Shown: positions 27,294 to 41,100 of the stretch, in pieces | How the letters are laid out: each line of letters begins with the position of its first letter | Position numbering within the stretch: the stretch's first letter is position 1 | Origin: Paucibacter sp. TC2R-5 | Lineage (GTDB): Bacteria; Pseudomonadota; Gammaproteobacteria; Burkholderiales; Burkholderiaceae_C | DNA length: 64,000 bases | Direction of reading: 5' to 3' | NCBI RefSeq assembly: GCF_025717605.1 | Contig: NZ_JAJIRQ010000008.1 | Location: forward strand, 248,001-312,000 | Notes under the pieces: model-generated | Told to the model about the DNA's origin: nothing | The model's database searches: none | The model's input: the letters and a program-made list of their open reading frames with translations, nothing else | Program-made: the position numbers and the translations under genes

Positions 27294-29891
27294 ATGAGCC
27301 AAGTTCAGGATTTCTCCGCACATACGCCCGTGATGGCGCAATATCTCCGCATCAAGGCCGAACACCCGGACGAATTAGTGTTCTTCCGCATGGGCGACTT
27401 CTACGAGGTCTTCTTTGACGACGCCCGCAAGGCCAATGCGCTGCTGGACATCACGCTGACCGCGCGTGGCCAGAGCGCCGGCCAGCCTGTTGTGATGGCG
27501 GGCATCCCGGTCAATGCCTTGGAGAGTTATCTGGCCAAGCTGATCAAGCTGGGCGAGGCGGTGGCGATTGCCGAACAGGTCGGCGATGTGGCGACGAGCA
27601 AAGGCCCGGTTGAGCGCAAGGTGGTGCGCGTGGTCACGCCGGGCACCGTCACCGACAGCGAGTTGCTGGCCGACAAGCAGGATTCCGTCTTGCTGGCCGT
27701 GGTGGCGCAGGGCAAGACCTTCGGGCTGGCCTGGCTATCGATGACGCAGGGGCAATTGGGCCTGGCCGAATGCACGGACAAGGAGCTGCCGTCCTGGCTG
27801 GCGCGCTTAAGCCCGGCCGAGGTCTTGGTGGACCGCGAAAAGCAGCCAGCCGCCGTTTTGGCCGCCCATGTGCCCATCACCAACCGGCCGAGCTGGCAGT
27901 TCGACACCGCCTTGGGCGCGCGCAAGCTCTGTGAGCAGCTGGCAGTGGCCAGCCTGGCCGGCTTCAATGCGCAGCAGCTGACTGCAGCACAAGCAGCCGC
28001 CGCTGCGCTGCTCAGTTATGCCGAACACACGCAGGGCCGCGCCTTGGCCCATGTGAAGAGCTTGAGCGTGCAGCGCAGCGGCGACTTGCTGGACCTGCCG
28101 CCCGCCACCCAGCGCAATCTGGAGCTCACCGTCACCTTGCGCGGCGAGACCTCGCCCACCCTACTCTCTCTGCTGGACAGCTGCCGCACCGGCATGGGCA
28201 GCCGCGCGCTGCGCCACTGGCTCTTGCACCCCAGGCGCGAGCGGGCCGAGGCGCTGGCGCGCCACGGCGCGATCGATGCCTTGCTGCAAGGCTCGCCCGA
28301 GCCCTTGCGCGAAGCGCTGCGCCAGGTCTCGGATGTGGAGCGCATTGCCGCACGCATCGCCTTGCGTCAGGTGCGCCCACGCGAGCTAACCGGTCTGCGT
28401 GCTACCTTGCAGGTCTTGCCCGAGCTGCAGCGTTTGGTGCCTGCCGGCAGCGCCTTGTTGGACGAGCTGGCCATCGGCCTCTTGGCCTCACCGCATATCG
28501 AGGAGTTGCTGAGCCGCGCGATCGCGGAAGAACCTGCCGTGCTGGTGCGCGACGGCGGCGTGATTGCCGATGGTTTCGATGCCGAGCTCGACGAGCTGCG
28601 CGCCATTCAAGGCAATTGCGATGCCTTTTTGATCGATATGGAAACGCGCGAACGCGCACGCACCGGCATCCCGAACCTGCGCGTGCAGTTCAACCGCGTG
28701 CATGGCTTTTTCATCGAGGTCACGCAAGGCCAGGTCGACAAAGTGCCGCTGGACTACCAGCGCCGGCAGACGCTGAAGAACGCCGAGCGCTACATCACGC
28801 CCGAGCTGAAGGCCTTCGAGGACAAGGCCTTGTCAGCGCAAGAGCGTGCGCTGTCGCGCGAGAAATTATTGTTCGAGCTGGTGCTGGATCAGCTGAACGA
28901 CGAACTGCAGCCGCTGACCCGCCTGGGCCGCGCGCTGGCCAGCCTGGACGCGCTGGCCGCCTTGGCCGAGCGGGCGGCAACACTGCGCTGGTGCCGACCC
29001 GAATTCGTCAACCAGCCGGCGATCGACATCACGGCCGGGCGCCATCCCGTGGTCGAATCGCGCCTGCGAGAAACCGGTGCGGGCGAATTCATGGCCAATG
29101 ATTGCCGGCTCGATGCCCGCACCCGCATGTTGATGATTACCGGCCCGAATATGGGCGGTAAGAGCACCTTCATGCGCCAGGTTGCCCTGATCAGCTTGCT
29201 GGCCGCGATTGGCTCCTATGTGCCGGCCGACGCCTGCCGGCTCGGGCCGATGGACGCGATCCACACCCGCATCGGCGCGGCCGATGATCTTGCTAACGCC
29301 CAGTCCACCTTCATGCTGGAGATGACCGAAGGCGCGGCAATTCTGCACAGCGCCACCGATCAATCGCTGGTCTTGATGGACGAGATTGGGCGCGGCACAT
29401 CCACGCTCGACGGCCTCGCCCTGGCCGGCGCCATCGCCAGCCATTTGCATGACAAGAGCCGCTCGTTCACGCTGTTTGCGACCCATTATTTCGAGCTGAC
29501 CGAGTTCCCGGCCAAGCACCGCGAGGCGATCAACTGCCATGTCGGCGCGGTCGAGAGCGGTGACTCCATCGTCTTTTTGCACGAGATCCAGCCGGGTCCG
29601 GCCAGCCGCAGCTACGGCGTCCAAGTGGCAAGGCTGGCGGGCATGCCGGCCAGCCTGGTGCGCCAGGCGCGCGCGACACTGGAGGCGCTGGAGGCCAAAG
29701 CCGGCGAAGGCCGTGCGCAGATCGATCTGTTCGCGCCGCCACCGGCCGCACCGACAGCCACGGCCGTCACCGAAGCGACAAGCGCTTTGCATTTGGCGAT
29801 GGATGATGTTGACCCCGACACCTTGAGCCCGCGTGAAGCGCTGGCCCTGGTCTATCAATTGAAGAGCCTGAGTCGAAAAGAGTCCTCCTGA
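27294..29891 (+). CDS. mutS: DNA mismatch repair protein MutS
   Basis: 865 residues from the ATG at 27294; a TTG two codons earlier is also possible. It recognises mismatches through the N-terminal Phe-x-Glu wedge ([10 protein letters not shown], Phe36 and Glu38) and couples this to the C-terminal ABC ATPase with Walker [14 protein letters not shown] (from about residue 617), [11 protein letters not shown] and the Walker [20 protein letters not shown]. All domains are present at normal length. The next gene begins four bases after the stop. Confidence 0.97.
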   Translation: MSQVQDFSAHTPVMAQYLRIKAEHPDELVFFRMGDFYEVFFDDARKANALLDITLTARGQSAGQPVVMAGIPVNALESYLAKLIKLGEAVAIAEQVGDVATSKGPVERKVVRVVTPGTVTDSELLADKQDSVLLAVVAQGKTFGLAWLSMTQGQLGLAECTDKELPSWLARLSPAEVLVDREKQPAAVLAAHVPITNRPSWQFDTALGARKLCEQLAVASLAGFNAQQLTAAQAAAAALLSYAEHTQGRALAHVKSLSVQRSGDLLDLPPATQRNLELTVTLRGETSPTLLSLLDSCRTGMGSRALRHWLLHPRRERAEALARHGAIDALLQGSPEPLREALRQVSDVERIAARIALRQVRPRELTGLRATLQVLPELQRLVPAGSALLDELAIGLLASPHIEELLSRAIAEEPAVLVRDGGVIADGFDAELDELRAIQGNCDAFLIDMETRERARTGIPNLRVQFNRVHGFFIEVTQGQVDKVPLDYQRRQTLKNAERYITPELKAFEDKALSAQERALSREKLLFELVLDQLNDELQPLTRLGRALASLDALAALAERAATLRWCRPEFVNQPAIDITAGRHPVVESRLRETGAGEFMANDCRLDARTRMLMITGPNMGGKSTFMRQVALISLLAAIGSYVPADACRLGPMDAIHTRIGAADDLANAQSTFMLEMTEGAAILHSATDQSLVLMDEIGRGTSTLDGLALAGAIASHLHDKSRSFTLFATHYFELTEFPAKHREAINCHVGAVESGDSIVFLHEIQPGPASRSYGVQVARLAGMPASLVRQARATLEALEAKAGEGRAQIDLFAPPPAAPTATAVTEATSALHLAMDDVDPDTLSPREALALVYQLKSLSRKESS

Positions 29892-29895
29892 GTTC

Positions 29896-30711
29896 ATGAG
29901 CAAGGCTATCGTCTTTTCACACGCCAATGGCTTCGGCGCCGGCTGTTACCGGCTGCTGTTCGAGGCCTGGCGCAGCGCCGGATGGAGCGTCCACGCGCTG
30001 CCCATCATTGGTCATGACCCGGCCTACCCGGTCACCAGCAACTGGCCATATCTGCGCCAGCAATTGATTGACTTCATCGAGCGCGATGTGAGGCCGCAGA
30101 TGGCAAGCCCCGGGCCGGTGATGCTGGTCGGTCATTCACTCGGCGGCATGTTGAGCTTGCTGGCGGCCAGCCGTCGGCCCGAATTGGCGCAAGGTCTGGT
30201 CTTGCTGGACGCGCCCTTGGTGGCCGGTTGGCGCGCGCGCGGCTTGCAACTGGCCAAGGCGACAGGCTTGATTTCACGCGTATCGCCCGGCAAAGTGTCG
30301 CGACAGCGCCGTCACGAATGGCCGAACAAGCAAGCGGTGCTGACACACTTTGCTGCCAAACTTAAATTCGCCCGCTGGGACCCGCGCGTCTTGCAGGACT
30401 ATGTCGACAGCGGCTTCGAAGACGGTGGCGACGGGACAACCCGGCTGCGTTTCAAACGCGAGCAAGAAACCCGTATCTACGACACCCTGCCCCATCATCT
30501 GGGCCGCTTGATAAGCCGTTATCCACCCCATTGCCCGGTCGGCTTTGTCGCGGGCACCGAATCCGAGGAGCTGCGCCAAGCCGGCTCGGCCGCCTCCAAG
30601 GCTCTGGCCAAAAATCATTTCGCCTGGATGGAAGGCTCGCACCTCTTCCCCTTCGAACAGCCGGACGCGACCGCCGCCTTGGTACTGCAAATGCTTGAAG
30701 CGATGCAATGA
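29896..30711 (+). CDS. Alpha/beta-fold hydrolase
   Basis: 271 residues. N-terminal strand IVFSHANGFGAGCYRLLFEAW with the HANGFG oxyanion segment, nucleophile elbow VGHSLGGMLSLLAASRRPE, and a C-terminal His in FAWMEGSHLFPFEQP. These fit a serine hydrolase of the alpha/beta-hydrolase_6 type. The substrate is unknown. It starts four bases after mutS, so the two are probably co-transcribed, but no functional link is apparent. Confidence 0.87.
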   Translation: MSKAIVFSHANGFGAGCYRLLFEAWRSAGWSVHALPIIGHDPAYPVTSNWPYLRQQLIDFIERDVRPQMASPGPVMLVGHSLGGMLSLLAASRRPELAQGLVLLDAPLVAGWRARGLQLAKATGLISRVSPGKVSRQRRHEWPNKQAVLTHFAAKLKFARWDPRVLQDYVDSGFEDGGDGTTRLRFKREQETRIYDTLPHHLGRLISRYPPHCPVGFVAGTESEELRQAGSAASKALAKNHFAWMEGSHLFPFEQPDATAALVLQMLEAMQ

Positions 30712-30739
30712 GAAGCCAAGCCCGGCCACTTGACCCCTC

Positions 30740-30745
30740 TATAAT
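30740..30745 (+). promoter_or_regulatory. -10 box of the pyrG promoter
   Basis: A perfect TATAAT lies 42 bases before the pyrG ATG. The matching -35 is weak, so the promoter may depend on an activator or on the TGACC just upstream of the -10 element. Confidence 0.6.
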
Positions 30746-30772
30746 CGCGTTTTACCACCACAGCGTTTTTGA

Positions 30773-32431
<1,659 letters not shown>

Positions 32432-32444
32432 AGGAATCTAGCCC

Positions 32445-33302
32445 ATGAAGCTTTGCGGTTTTGAGGTCGGCATTGACCGTCCCTTCTTCCTGATTGCCGG
32501 CACCTGCTCGATCGAGGGGCTGGAAATGTCCATCGAGGTAGCCGGTCGGCTCAAGGAAGCCTGCTCGGCCTTGGGCATTCCGCTCATCTACAAAGGCTCC
32601 TTCGACAAGGCCAATCGCTCGTCAGGCTCAACCAAGCGTGGTGTCGGCATAGACGCAGGACTGAAGATCCTGGACGAGGTGCGCAAGCAGTTGCAACTAC
32701 CCATCATCACCGATGTGCATGACGAGTCGCAGGTGAATGAGGTGGCCAGCGTCGTCGATGTGCTGCAAACGCCGGCCTTTCTGTGCCGCCAGACCGACTT
32801 CATCCGGGCGGTCGCCAAGTCAGGCAAGCCGGTCAATATCAAGAAGGGCCAGTTCCTGGCACCTTGGGACATGAAGAACGTCATCGACAAAGCCCGTGAC
32901 GCTGCTCGCGAAGCCGGCTTGTCAGAAGACCGCTTCCTGGCCTGTGAGCGCGGCGTTAGCTTTGGCTACAACAACTTGCTTGCCGATATGTGCAGCTTGG
33001 CCGAAATGCGCAAGACCGGCGCGCCGGTTGTATTCGACGTCACCCACTCGGTGCAAAAGCCCGGCGGCCAAGGCACAAGCAGTGGCGGTGCTCGCGAGAT
33101 GGTCCCTGTATTAGCCCGCGCCGGCGTAGGTGCAGGCGTGGCCGGGCTCTTCATGGAAACCCATCCGTGCCCGAATGAGGCCTGGTCTGACGGCCCCAAT
33201 GCCGTACCGCTCAAGCATGTGCGCGCCCTGTTGGAACAGCTGGTCGCGATTGACCGCGTCGTCAAATCGCAGCCTTTGCTTGAGGATGCCTTCAGCGCTT
33301 GA
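32445..33302 (+). CDS. kdsA: 3-deoxy-8-phosphooctulonate synthase (KDO-8-P synthase)
   Basis: 285 residues. It condenses phosphoenolpyruvate with arabinose-5-phosphate to give KDO-8-phosphate, needed for lipopolysaccharide core. Typical segments: [51 protein letters not shown] and [14 protein letters not shown]. The gene follows pyrG by 13 bases. Whether the enzyme is metal-dependent cannot be settled without alignment of the N-terminal Cys/Asn position. Confidence 0.96.
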   Translation: MKLCGFEVGIDRPFFLIAGTCSIEGLEMSIEVAGRLKEACSALGIPLIYKGSFDKANRSSGSTKRGVGIDAGLKILDEVRKQLQLPIITDVHDESQVNEVASVVDVLQTPAFLCRQTDFIRAVAKSGKPVNIKKGQFLAPWDMKNVIDKARDAAREAGLSEDRFLACERGVSFGYNNLLADMCSLAEMRKTGAPVVFDVTHSVQKPGGQGTSSGGAREMVPVLARAGVGAGVAGLFMETHPCPNEAWSDGPNAVPLKHVRALLEQLVAIDRVVKSQPLLEDAFSA

Positions 33303-33429
33303 GTTGAAGTCATTGCGTGAAACTAGCTTCAACCCTTGATTGCCGAGGCGCAATCTTGTTCAGCGCAGGTAACTGCCTGCTGGCATGATTCGACCGAACC
33401 TATTTTTTTGAAACTTTCGGAGACTTTGA

Positions 33430-34713
<1,284 letters not shown>

Positions 34714-34745
34714 AGCTGCGCGGGCTTGTCGGCTAAACTCCCGCC

Positions 34746-35015
34746 GTGAAAGTCATCAGCATCCTCCTCGCCGCGTTTTTGCTGCTCATCCAAGCCCAAC
34801 TTTGGCTGGGCAAGGGTAGCTTGCCGCGCGGCGTTCATCTGCGCGGGGTGCTGGCCCAGGCTCAGGCCGACAACGAGCAAGCGCGGCTACGCAATGCGCA
34901 ACTCGAAGCCGAGTTGCGCGATCTGCGTGAGGGCCTGGAGATGGTCGAAGAAAAAGCCCGCTTCGAGCTGGGCATGATCAAGCCCGACGAGATCTTCGTC
35001 CAGATTCGCCGCTGA
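34746..35015 (+). CDS. ftsB: Cell division protein FtsB
   Basis: 89 residues, GTG start. One N-terminal transmembrane helix (VISILLAAFLLLIQAQLWLG) is followed by a periplasmic coiled coil (LAQAQADNEQARLRNAQLEA, ELRDLREGLEMVEEKARFEL) ending in the typical GMIKPDEIFVQI. FtsB forms the FtsQLB complex that activates septal peptidoglycan synthesis. Its location directly after eno is conserved across proteobacteria. Confidence 0.94.
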   Translation: MKVISILLAAFLLLIQAQLWLGKGSLPRGVHLRGVLAQAQADNEQARLRNAQLEAELRDLREGLEMVEEKARFELGMIKPDEIFVQIRR

Positions 35016-35049
35016 TTTCTGGCCCTGTTTTTTTGGACGCTTGAACGCC

Positions 35050-35694
35050 ATGGACGCGCTGCTACAGCCGCTGCAAGCCTTGCTCTTGCCAGCTTTTGAG
35101 TTGCTGGGCAGCCCCATCACCTGGATCGAGATCATCGCCTTCGCCTTGGCGGTCTGGATGGTGATCTGCAATATGCGGGTGCACATGCTGGCTTGGCCCT
35201 TGGCCATCATCAGCTCCTTGCTCTATTTCGTCTTGTTCTGGAGCGGCAAGCTCTACGGCGAAGCCTCTTTGCAACTGCTGTTCGCAGCCTTGGCGCTCTG
35301 GGGTTGGTGGCAATGGCTGCGCGGCAAGGGCGAGGACGGTCTGGCGCTACGGGTGCGGCGCCTGAGCCCGCAAGGGCTGGCCATGGCCGTGCTGGCAACG
35401 CTGTTGGCCTGGCCGGCGCTGGGCTTTTTTCTGTTGCATCAAACCGATTCGCAAGTGCCTTTTTGGGACGCGTTTCCGACCGTGGCCAGCCTCTTGGGTC
35501 AATGGCTGCTGGCACGCAAATACCAGGAGAACTGGAGCGTGTGGGTCTTGGTCAATATCGTCAGTGTGGCGCTGTTTGCCTACAAAGGTTATTGGCTGAC
35601 GGTGTTGCTGTATGCGGTCTTCATTCCGATGTCGGTGGCCGGCTGGCGCGCTTGGGCCCGGCGTCTTGCACCTGCCAGCCCCAGCCCCGCGTGA
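35050..35694 (+). CDS. pnuC: Nicotinamide riboside transporter PnuC
   Basis: About 214 residues from the ATG at 35050; a TTG three codons earlier is possible. PnuC is a facilitated-diffusion channel for nicotinamide riboside, trapped inside by phosphorylation. The seven-helix fold is visible, with the family's WIEIIAFALAVWMVICNMR, PLAIISSLLYFVLFW, GEASLQLLFAALALWGWWQW and NWSVWVLVNIVSVALFAYKG. Seven bases separate it from a NadR-type kinase gene, the expected metabolic partner. Confidence 0.94.
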   Translation: MDALLQPLQALLLPAFELLGSPITWIEIIAFALAVWMVICNMRVHMLAWPLAIISSLLYFVLFWSGKLYGEASLQLLFAALALWGWWQWLRGKGEDGLALRVRRLSPQGLAMAVLATLLAWPALGFFLLHQTDSQVPFWDAFPTVASLLGQWLLARKYQENWSVWVLVNIVSVALFAYKGYWLTVLLYAVFIPMSVAGWRAWARRLAPASPSPA

Positions 35695-35700
35695 ATCTGC

Positions 35701-36381
35701 ATGAGCGCATTGCTGATCGCCATATTAGGCGCTGAAAGCACCGGCAAGTCGCTGCTGGCGCAAGACCTGACCCTGCGATTGACCGAGGCCACCGGACTGC
35801 GTTGCGCCAGCGTGCCCGAGCTGCTGCGCAGTTGGTGCGAGGCGGCAGGCCGCACACCGCGCCCCGACGAGCAAAACGGCATTGCCAGCGAGCAAACGGC
35901 GCGCATAGACGCCGCTGCGAGCGTCAACGATATCGTTGTCTGCGACACAACGGCCCTGATGACGGCCGTCTACAGCCAGTACCTTTTTCAGGACGACAGC
36001 CTGCTGGCTCAAGCGCAAGCCTTTCACAAGCGCTGCGCGCTGACCTTGCTGACAGCTTTGGATTTGCCCTGGGTGGCCGACGGCATTCAGCGCGATGGCC
36101 CACAGGTGCGGGCGCCGGTTGATGCCTTGATTCGACGCGCCCTGTTGGGCGCAGGCCTGGCTTGGTCTGTCGTGGCCGGCCTTGAGCAGGCCCGGGTCGA
36201 TGCGGCCTTGAATGTGATCACGCCACTCCTGAAGGCCAAACCCAGCCCCAAACGCGGCCTATTCAGCCGACTCAGTGAAAGGCAGGACGCACAGCCCGCA
36301 TGGCGCTGGGCTTGCGAGAACTGCGATGTGCCCGAGTGCGAGCATTTGGTGCTGCAGCGCGCCTATTCACCCCTGGCCTAA
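35701..36381 (+). CDS. NadR-type ribosylnicotinamide kinase (AAA/P-loop protein)
   Basis: 226 residues. The P-loop GAESTGKS (residues 10-17) and the downstream VPELLRSWCEAAGR, DIVVCDTTALMTAVYSQ and DLPWVADGIQRDGPQVR segments match the kinase domain of NadR, which phosphorylates nicotinamide riboside to NMN. The adenylyltransferase and DNA-binding domains of full NadR are absent. Paired with pnuC it completes uptake and trapping of nicotinamide riboside. An unusual C-terminal tail has a C-x2-C-x4-C-x-H cluster (residues 205-215) that could bind zinc or iron. The 3' end overlaps the convergent pfkA by 15 bases. Confidence 0.87.
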   Translation: MSALLIAILGAESTGKSLLAQDLTLRLTEATGLRCASVPELLRSWCEAAGRTPRPDEQNGIASEQTARIDAAASVNDIVVCDTTALMTAVYSQYLFQDDSLLAQAQAFHKRCALTLLTALDLPWVADGIQRDGPQVRAPVDALIRRALLGAGLAWSVVAGLEQARVDAALNVITPLLKAKPSPKRGLFSRLSERQDAQPAWRWACENCDVPECEHLVLQRAYSPLA

Positions 36382-37434
36382 AGACAAGCCCAAGCCCTGC
36401 GCCGCCAGTAGCAAGGGGTGATCCAGCGGCACCGTCCGGTTGCGTCCGGCCACCTCGGCCAACCCTACGTCTCGCATCTCAGCACCCTGCAGCACCACCA
36501 TGCGGCCAAAACGAGCCTGCTTGATCAGTTGCGCCGCAGCCCAGCCAAACTGCGTTGCCAGAATTCGATCAAAGGCGGTCGGTGAACCACCGCGTTGCAC
36601 ATGGCCCAGCAAGGTGGAGCGCACCTCGCTGCTCAACAGTGCCTGCAGCTGATGGGCCAAGACCGCGCCTACGCCGCCCAGGCGCAGCGGGTCGGGGCTG
36701 TCGGCCAGGGTCCGGCTCACGACCATGGCTTCATCACGCGGATGGGCGCCCTCTGCGATGCAGACCAGCGTATGGCCCGCACCCGACTGCTCACGCTGAC
36801 GGCAGACGTTCGCCACCGCCTCAACGCTATAGGGCAGCTCGGGAATCAGGATCACGTCGGCCGCGCCGGCAATGCCACCCTCCAGCGCAATCCAGCCGGC
36901 ATATCGCCCCATCGTCTCGGCAATCATCACGCGGCCATGGCTGCGAGCGGTGGTCTCCAAGCGATCCAGCGCTTCGGCCACGACGCTGACCGCGCTGTCG
37001 AAGCCAAAGCTGCGGTCCGTCAAACACAAATCGTTGTCTATGGTCTTGGGCACGCCGACGATGGGCAAACCCGCGCGGCTGAGCTTGTCGGCAATCGACA
37101 TTGAGCCGTCGCCGCCAATGACCACCAAGGCGTCCAGGCCCAGTTCCTTCGCATAAGCGATCAGCTCAGCGGAAACATCGGCCCCGCCCGCAGCAAAATA
37201 GTGGAAGGGATCGCAGCGATTGTGGGTGCCCAAAATAGTGCCGCCTTGCGCCAGGATGCCGCTGACCGCCGCCGCATCCAGTGGCAAGACCTGACGGTCC
37301 AGCAAGCCTAAAAACCCGCGCCGAATGCCGGTGACGCGGGCGCCGCATTGATTGATCAGCGCCAGCGTCACCGCGCGGATGACCGCATTCAGGCCTGGGC
37401 AATCGCCGCCGCCGGTCAGGATGCCAATATGCAT
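36367..37434 (-). CDS. pfkA: 6-phosphofructokinase (Pfk family, Gly/Lys specificity type)
   Basis: 355 residues from the ATG at 37434 (MHIGILTGGGDCPGLNAVIR); eight extra residues upstream are unlikely. It phosphorylates fructose-6-phosphate. The phosphoryl-donor loop reads GGDGS (residue 110, equal to E. coli Gly104, which favours ATP), while the next loop reads PKTIDND (Lys130, equal to E. coli 124, where ATP enzymes have Gly and pyrophosphate enzymes have Lys). This Gly/Lys combination is known from ATP-dependent enzymes of actinobacteria. The extended length also fits that group. Donor preference is therefore probably ATP but not certain. LysE and the 1265-residue protein are upstream on the same strand. 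Confidence 0.9.
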   Translation of the reverse strand: MHIGILTGGGDCPGLNAVIRAVTLALINQCGARVTGIRRGFLGLLDRQVLPLDAAAVSGILAQGGTILGTHNRCDPFHYFAAGGADVSAELIAYAKELGLDALVVIGGDGSMSIADKLSRAGLPIVGVPKTIDNDLCLTDRSFGFDSAVSVVAEALDRLETTARSHGRVMIAETMGRYAGWIALEGGIAGAADVILIPELPYSVEAVANVCRQREQSGAGHTLVCIAEGAHPRDEAMVVSRTLADSPDPLRLGGVGAVLAHQLQALLSSEVRSTLLGHVQRGGSPTAFDRILATQFGWAAAQLIKQARFGRMVVLQGAEMRDVGLAEVAGRNRTVPLDHPLLLAAQGLGLSLGQG

Positions 37435-37473
37435 GGTCTTTGCACTTTCAAACTGCACTCAATCCGCTGAGCT

Positions 37474-38088
37474 CTATTTGCTCAACACCAATTTCGCCCC
37501 GAACCCGATCAAAAAAACACCCGCCAAACGGTTCAACCAGACGCTGACGCTCGGGTTGGCGCGCATGCGCTCGGCCAAAAAATGTGTCAGCAAGACCATC
37601 ACGAGGCCGTAGAGAAACGTCAGCATGGCAATCGTCAGCGCCATCGCCGCGAAGGTCAGCAAGCCTTGATGCCTTGTAGGGCTGACAAACAAGGGGAAGA
37701 AGGCCATATAGAAAATGATGGCTTTGGGATTGAGCAAGGTGATCAAGACCGTCTGTTTGAAGTAGTCGCGGGGCCGAATATTGAGCAGCGGCGCGCTACC
37801 CGGCTTGGCCAGCATCATCTTCGCTCCCAGATAAGCCAGATAGGCCGCGCCCAAGCACTGCACCGCTTGAAAGGCGCTCGGGTAAGCCGTTAGCAGCGCA
37901 GCAACCCCGGCCACCGCCAGCCACATCAAAATCTGATCCCCCGCAATCACGCCCAGGGTGGCCGCCATGCCGCCGCGAATGCCACCTTTGCCGGTCGAGG
38001 TGATCAGGGCCAAGTTGCCGGGTCCGGGAATCATCAAAAACACAATGATGGCCAAGGCAAAGGCCGGGTAATCGGTGATGCCGAACAT
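37474..38088 (-). CDS. LysE-family amino-acid exporter
   Basis: 204 residues with about six hydrophobic helices. The LysE/RhtB signature is ALAIIVFLMIPGPGNLALIT near the N-terminus (the conserved PGPN-like turn) followed by GIRGGMAATLGVIAGDQILM, and later AYLAYLGAKMML and QTVLITLLNPKAIIFYMAFFP. It exports amino acids or homoserine-lactone-like compounds; the substrate is unknown. It lies 37 bases after the large membrane-protein gene and 39 before pfkA, so the three may be co-transcribed. Confidence 0.9.
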   Translation of the reverse strand: MFGITDYPAFALAIIVFLMIPGPGNLALITSTGKGGIRGGMAATLGVIAGDQILMWLAVAGVAALLTAYPSAFQAVQCLGAAYLAYLGAKMMLAKPGSAPLLNIRPRDYFKQTVLITLLNPKAIIFYMAFFPLFVSPTRHQGLLTFAAMALTIAMLTFLYGLVMVLLTHFLAERMRANPSVSVWLNRLAGVFLIGFGAKLVLSK

Positions 38089-38125
38089 GCCGCACTCCTA
38101 GAAACAGGGTCTCAGTCTAACGGGG

Positions 38126-41100
38126 TCACCGCGCCAGCAAGAGGTAGTCAAACAGCTGAGCACCACCGGCGCCGCCCAAGGGCACCAACAAGGCCTTCAA
38201 CAAGGGCTGCTCGAACAAGGGGGCAAAAGCACCGGTTTGATTGCTCTCGACCGAGGCGATCAAACGTTTGAACGGCTCCACCAAGACCGCCATCTCGGCT
38301 TGGCTGCCGGCCAGCCAGCGCAGATCGGCATTCATGCTGGCCAATGCGCGTTTGCGGGTGTTCTCGGCGGCAATCTTCAGCAGCGAGGCCAGCACAATCA
38401 GCCAGACAAGATAGAGACTGATGGCCACGGCGATCGCCGGCGTCAGCGACCAGTTGTCGAACAGCCGGCTGCGCGCCACCACCAGCAAGGCCAGGACAAG
38501 AAAGGGGCCAATCACCAAGCGCGACACATAGGCTGTGCGCCGCGCCACCACTTGCACATCCAACCAGTCGTCCAGCAAGCAGTGGAAGGCCCCTGCCGGA
38601 GGCAGTGCGGCGCCGGGCACGGCCGCAGCGCTGCCCGGGCGCTCCTCCAAGCGGACAGGAAACAAGCGCTGCCACAGCGGTGCATGGGCCTCACCCAGCT
38701 GCCGGGCGAAATGTGCAATCGTCGCCTGCGGGTAAGCGGAGCGTCCGCAGTTCAGGTGGCCGATAAAGCGGAAGGCCAGCATGGTGGCATCAGCCACGGC
38801 CACCACCAGCAGAGGCAAGAGCAGCAAGCAAGCGTACAGGGTCGCGCGCACCAATTGGCGATGTTCCAAGCCGCGAACCGGAACCTCGGGCACCTGCCCT
38901 TCGCTCAGGCCGAAAAACAGCACCGTGACCACCAGCACGCTGATCAAGTACCAAACAATGGTGCGCGCCGCCCGCGGCCGGCTGTCGCCGCGCTCGCCGT
39001 ACTGCGTCCACAAACTCAAAAAATCATTGCTTGCTCCGCAGGGCCGCTGCCAGGTAGAAATGCTGACCTGCTTGAACCAGCCCTTGAGCAATCCTTGCAC
39101 GCCGATGCGTGACACACCCGGCGCCTTGGGTAGCGGCAACTGCAGCCAGGCCGAATCCTCGTGCATGCGTCTGAGCGTGTCGGACCAAGCAAAATCCAGA
39201 GTCCAGAGAATTGTCATCAGCGCCAACAAATGAATCAGCTGCGAGGGCCATGCGCTGACACCTTGCAACCATGTCACAGGTTCGCAGTCCAGGCAGACCT
39301 TGGCTTCGGCGCTTGGCCAAGCCACCCAAACCCAGGCGGCGGCAATCAGGGCCAACACTGCAATATGCAACTTGTCGACACCGGCTTCTTGTTCGGCCAC
39401 GGAGGCGACGGCATGGCGCTGTTGCGCCAGCAAGCTGGGCAGAACCGCCAGCAAGGCGGCAAAAGCAGCAAGCGCCGACAAAATCAAAGTCTGCGCAAAG
39501 CTCATCTGCTGCGGCCGCACCAGCTCGATCAGCGAACAAAAAACATAGGCACACAGCGCTGCGTGCAAAGCTACCAAAACCACCGCCGGCAGATTCATCG
39601 GCATGTGCACAGCTGAAGCGTCGGGCGCCAGCGGCCGGCGCAGATAAGCCATGCGCGCCTGCCGAATGGCAGGTGTCGAGGGCCACACCAGCAGGCCAAT
39701 CAGCATCAGGCCGGCCACCAACGCCGCCACGATCAGTCGCGCCGAGCTTGTGCTGCCCGTTTGGTTCAACAAGGCATAGCCACTCAATGGAACGGCGCCA
39801 TTGCGGCCTATTTCATACAGCGAGGGGTTGTCCAACGCGTCTCGGGCGGCCAGCTTTTCTTCGTCCAGGCACTCCTGGCTGCGGCAGGCGGCGCGCCGGG
39901 CGGCCAAATAGCTGGCGGTTTGATAGACGTCCCGCAACGGCGGTGTGCCGGCCTGCAAGTCGACGATGCCGGGCTTGGGCGGATAGAACTCCAGGGGCAA
40001 GCTGGTCGCGACGATCAAATTGCGCGTGAAGGCCTGCACACGCGGATGCAAAAAACGTGCATCCATATCGGTGGTGAAGAACACCTTGTCCGAGAAGGTG
40101 TCGTGCAGCGCCTGCATCACCAGGAGTTTGTCGTGCACATCATTGGCCAATATGCCGATCGCCCCGATCGGCCCGGCGCGCCCCGGGGCTTCGCTGTCTT
40201 TCAATGAAGAAGCCAAGCGGCGCAGATAGTCGAGCTGATCGCGGCTTTCCGGCCATTCCAGGGCGGTCGCTTTGCTGGCCGCTGTTCGCTCATTGCTTTC
40301 ACGTCCGGCGTCCCGGGTGGTCACCCCGTCAATGCCGCGAAAGAAATAGACCGGCTCGAAACTCAGGTTGTGAAAGTCCTTCAGCCGGTGTTGCAGCTCA
40401 TTGACCAAGGACTGCGAGTAAATTGAGTCGCGCTCCGCCACCACCACCAGCCGGCGCTGCTCATTGGCCGGCAGGCGCAGCTGCAACTCGGCCACCAAAC
40501 GTTTGATTAACTCGTTATCGGTGCTGATGGTGCGCTGAAAGTCGATTTTCACTGGCGGTCTGTCGCCCAGCATGCGGTTGAACTTTTCGTTCAAAAAGGC
40601 GTCCAGGTCCTGTTTACGCAGCTCGTCCAGCATATTGCTCGAGGCGGTGGAGGCCGAGTTGAAAATCTTGGCGCCGGCCAAGAGCCGATAGCCCTGCAGG
40701 GCCGGCCGAGGGTCGGCGAGCAAGGGGCAGCTCAACCGCGGCTCCGCCTTGTTGCTTTGCAGCGCTTGCGGTTTTTGCGCCGCGCCATCTCCTGGCCCCT
40801 CGCCCTCGCTTACAGACAGCGCCGCACTACCACCCGTCAACATTGCACTGGCCTTGCACTCACAACCAAGGGCACGCTCACCCAAGGCCTCAAAAACCGG
40901 CTTCGAGTCCTTGGCGTAAACCTCGCTGGCACGACGCAGGTCGCTCAGCGCAGTACGCAATGCGTCGGTGGACGAGGGACCGATGATGGCCAGGCGCGGC
41001 AGGGTTCGGCTCGGCTTCACGCAAGGCGCGCGGTTGGCCACCAACTCAGGCCCGAACATGGCGTCCACCATACGCGCCAGCCCGTCGAGCTTGGAGTCAG

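Noticed and set aside
28866-29927. 353-codon minus-strand frame opposite the MutS ATPase
   Set aside because: Shadow of a highly conserved gene.
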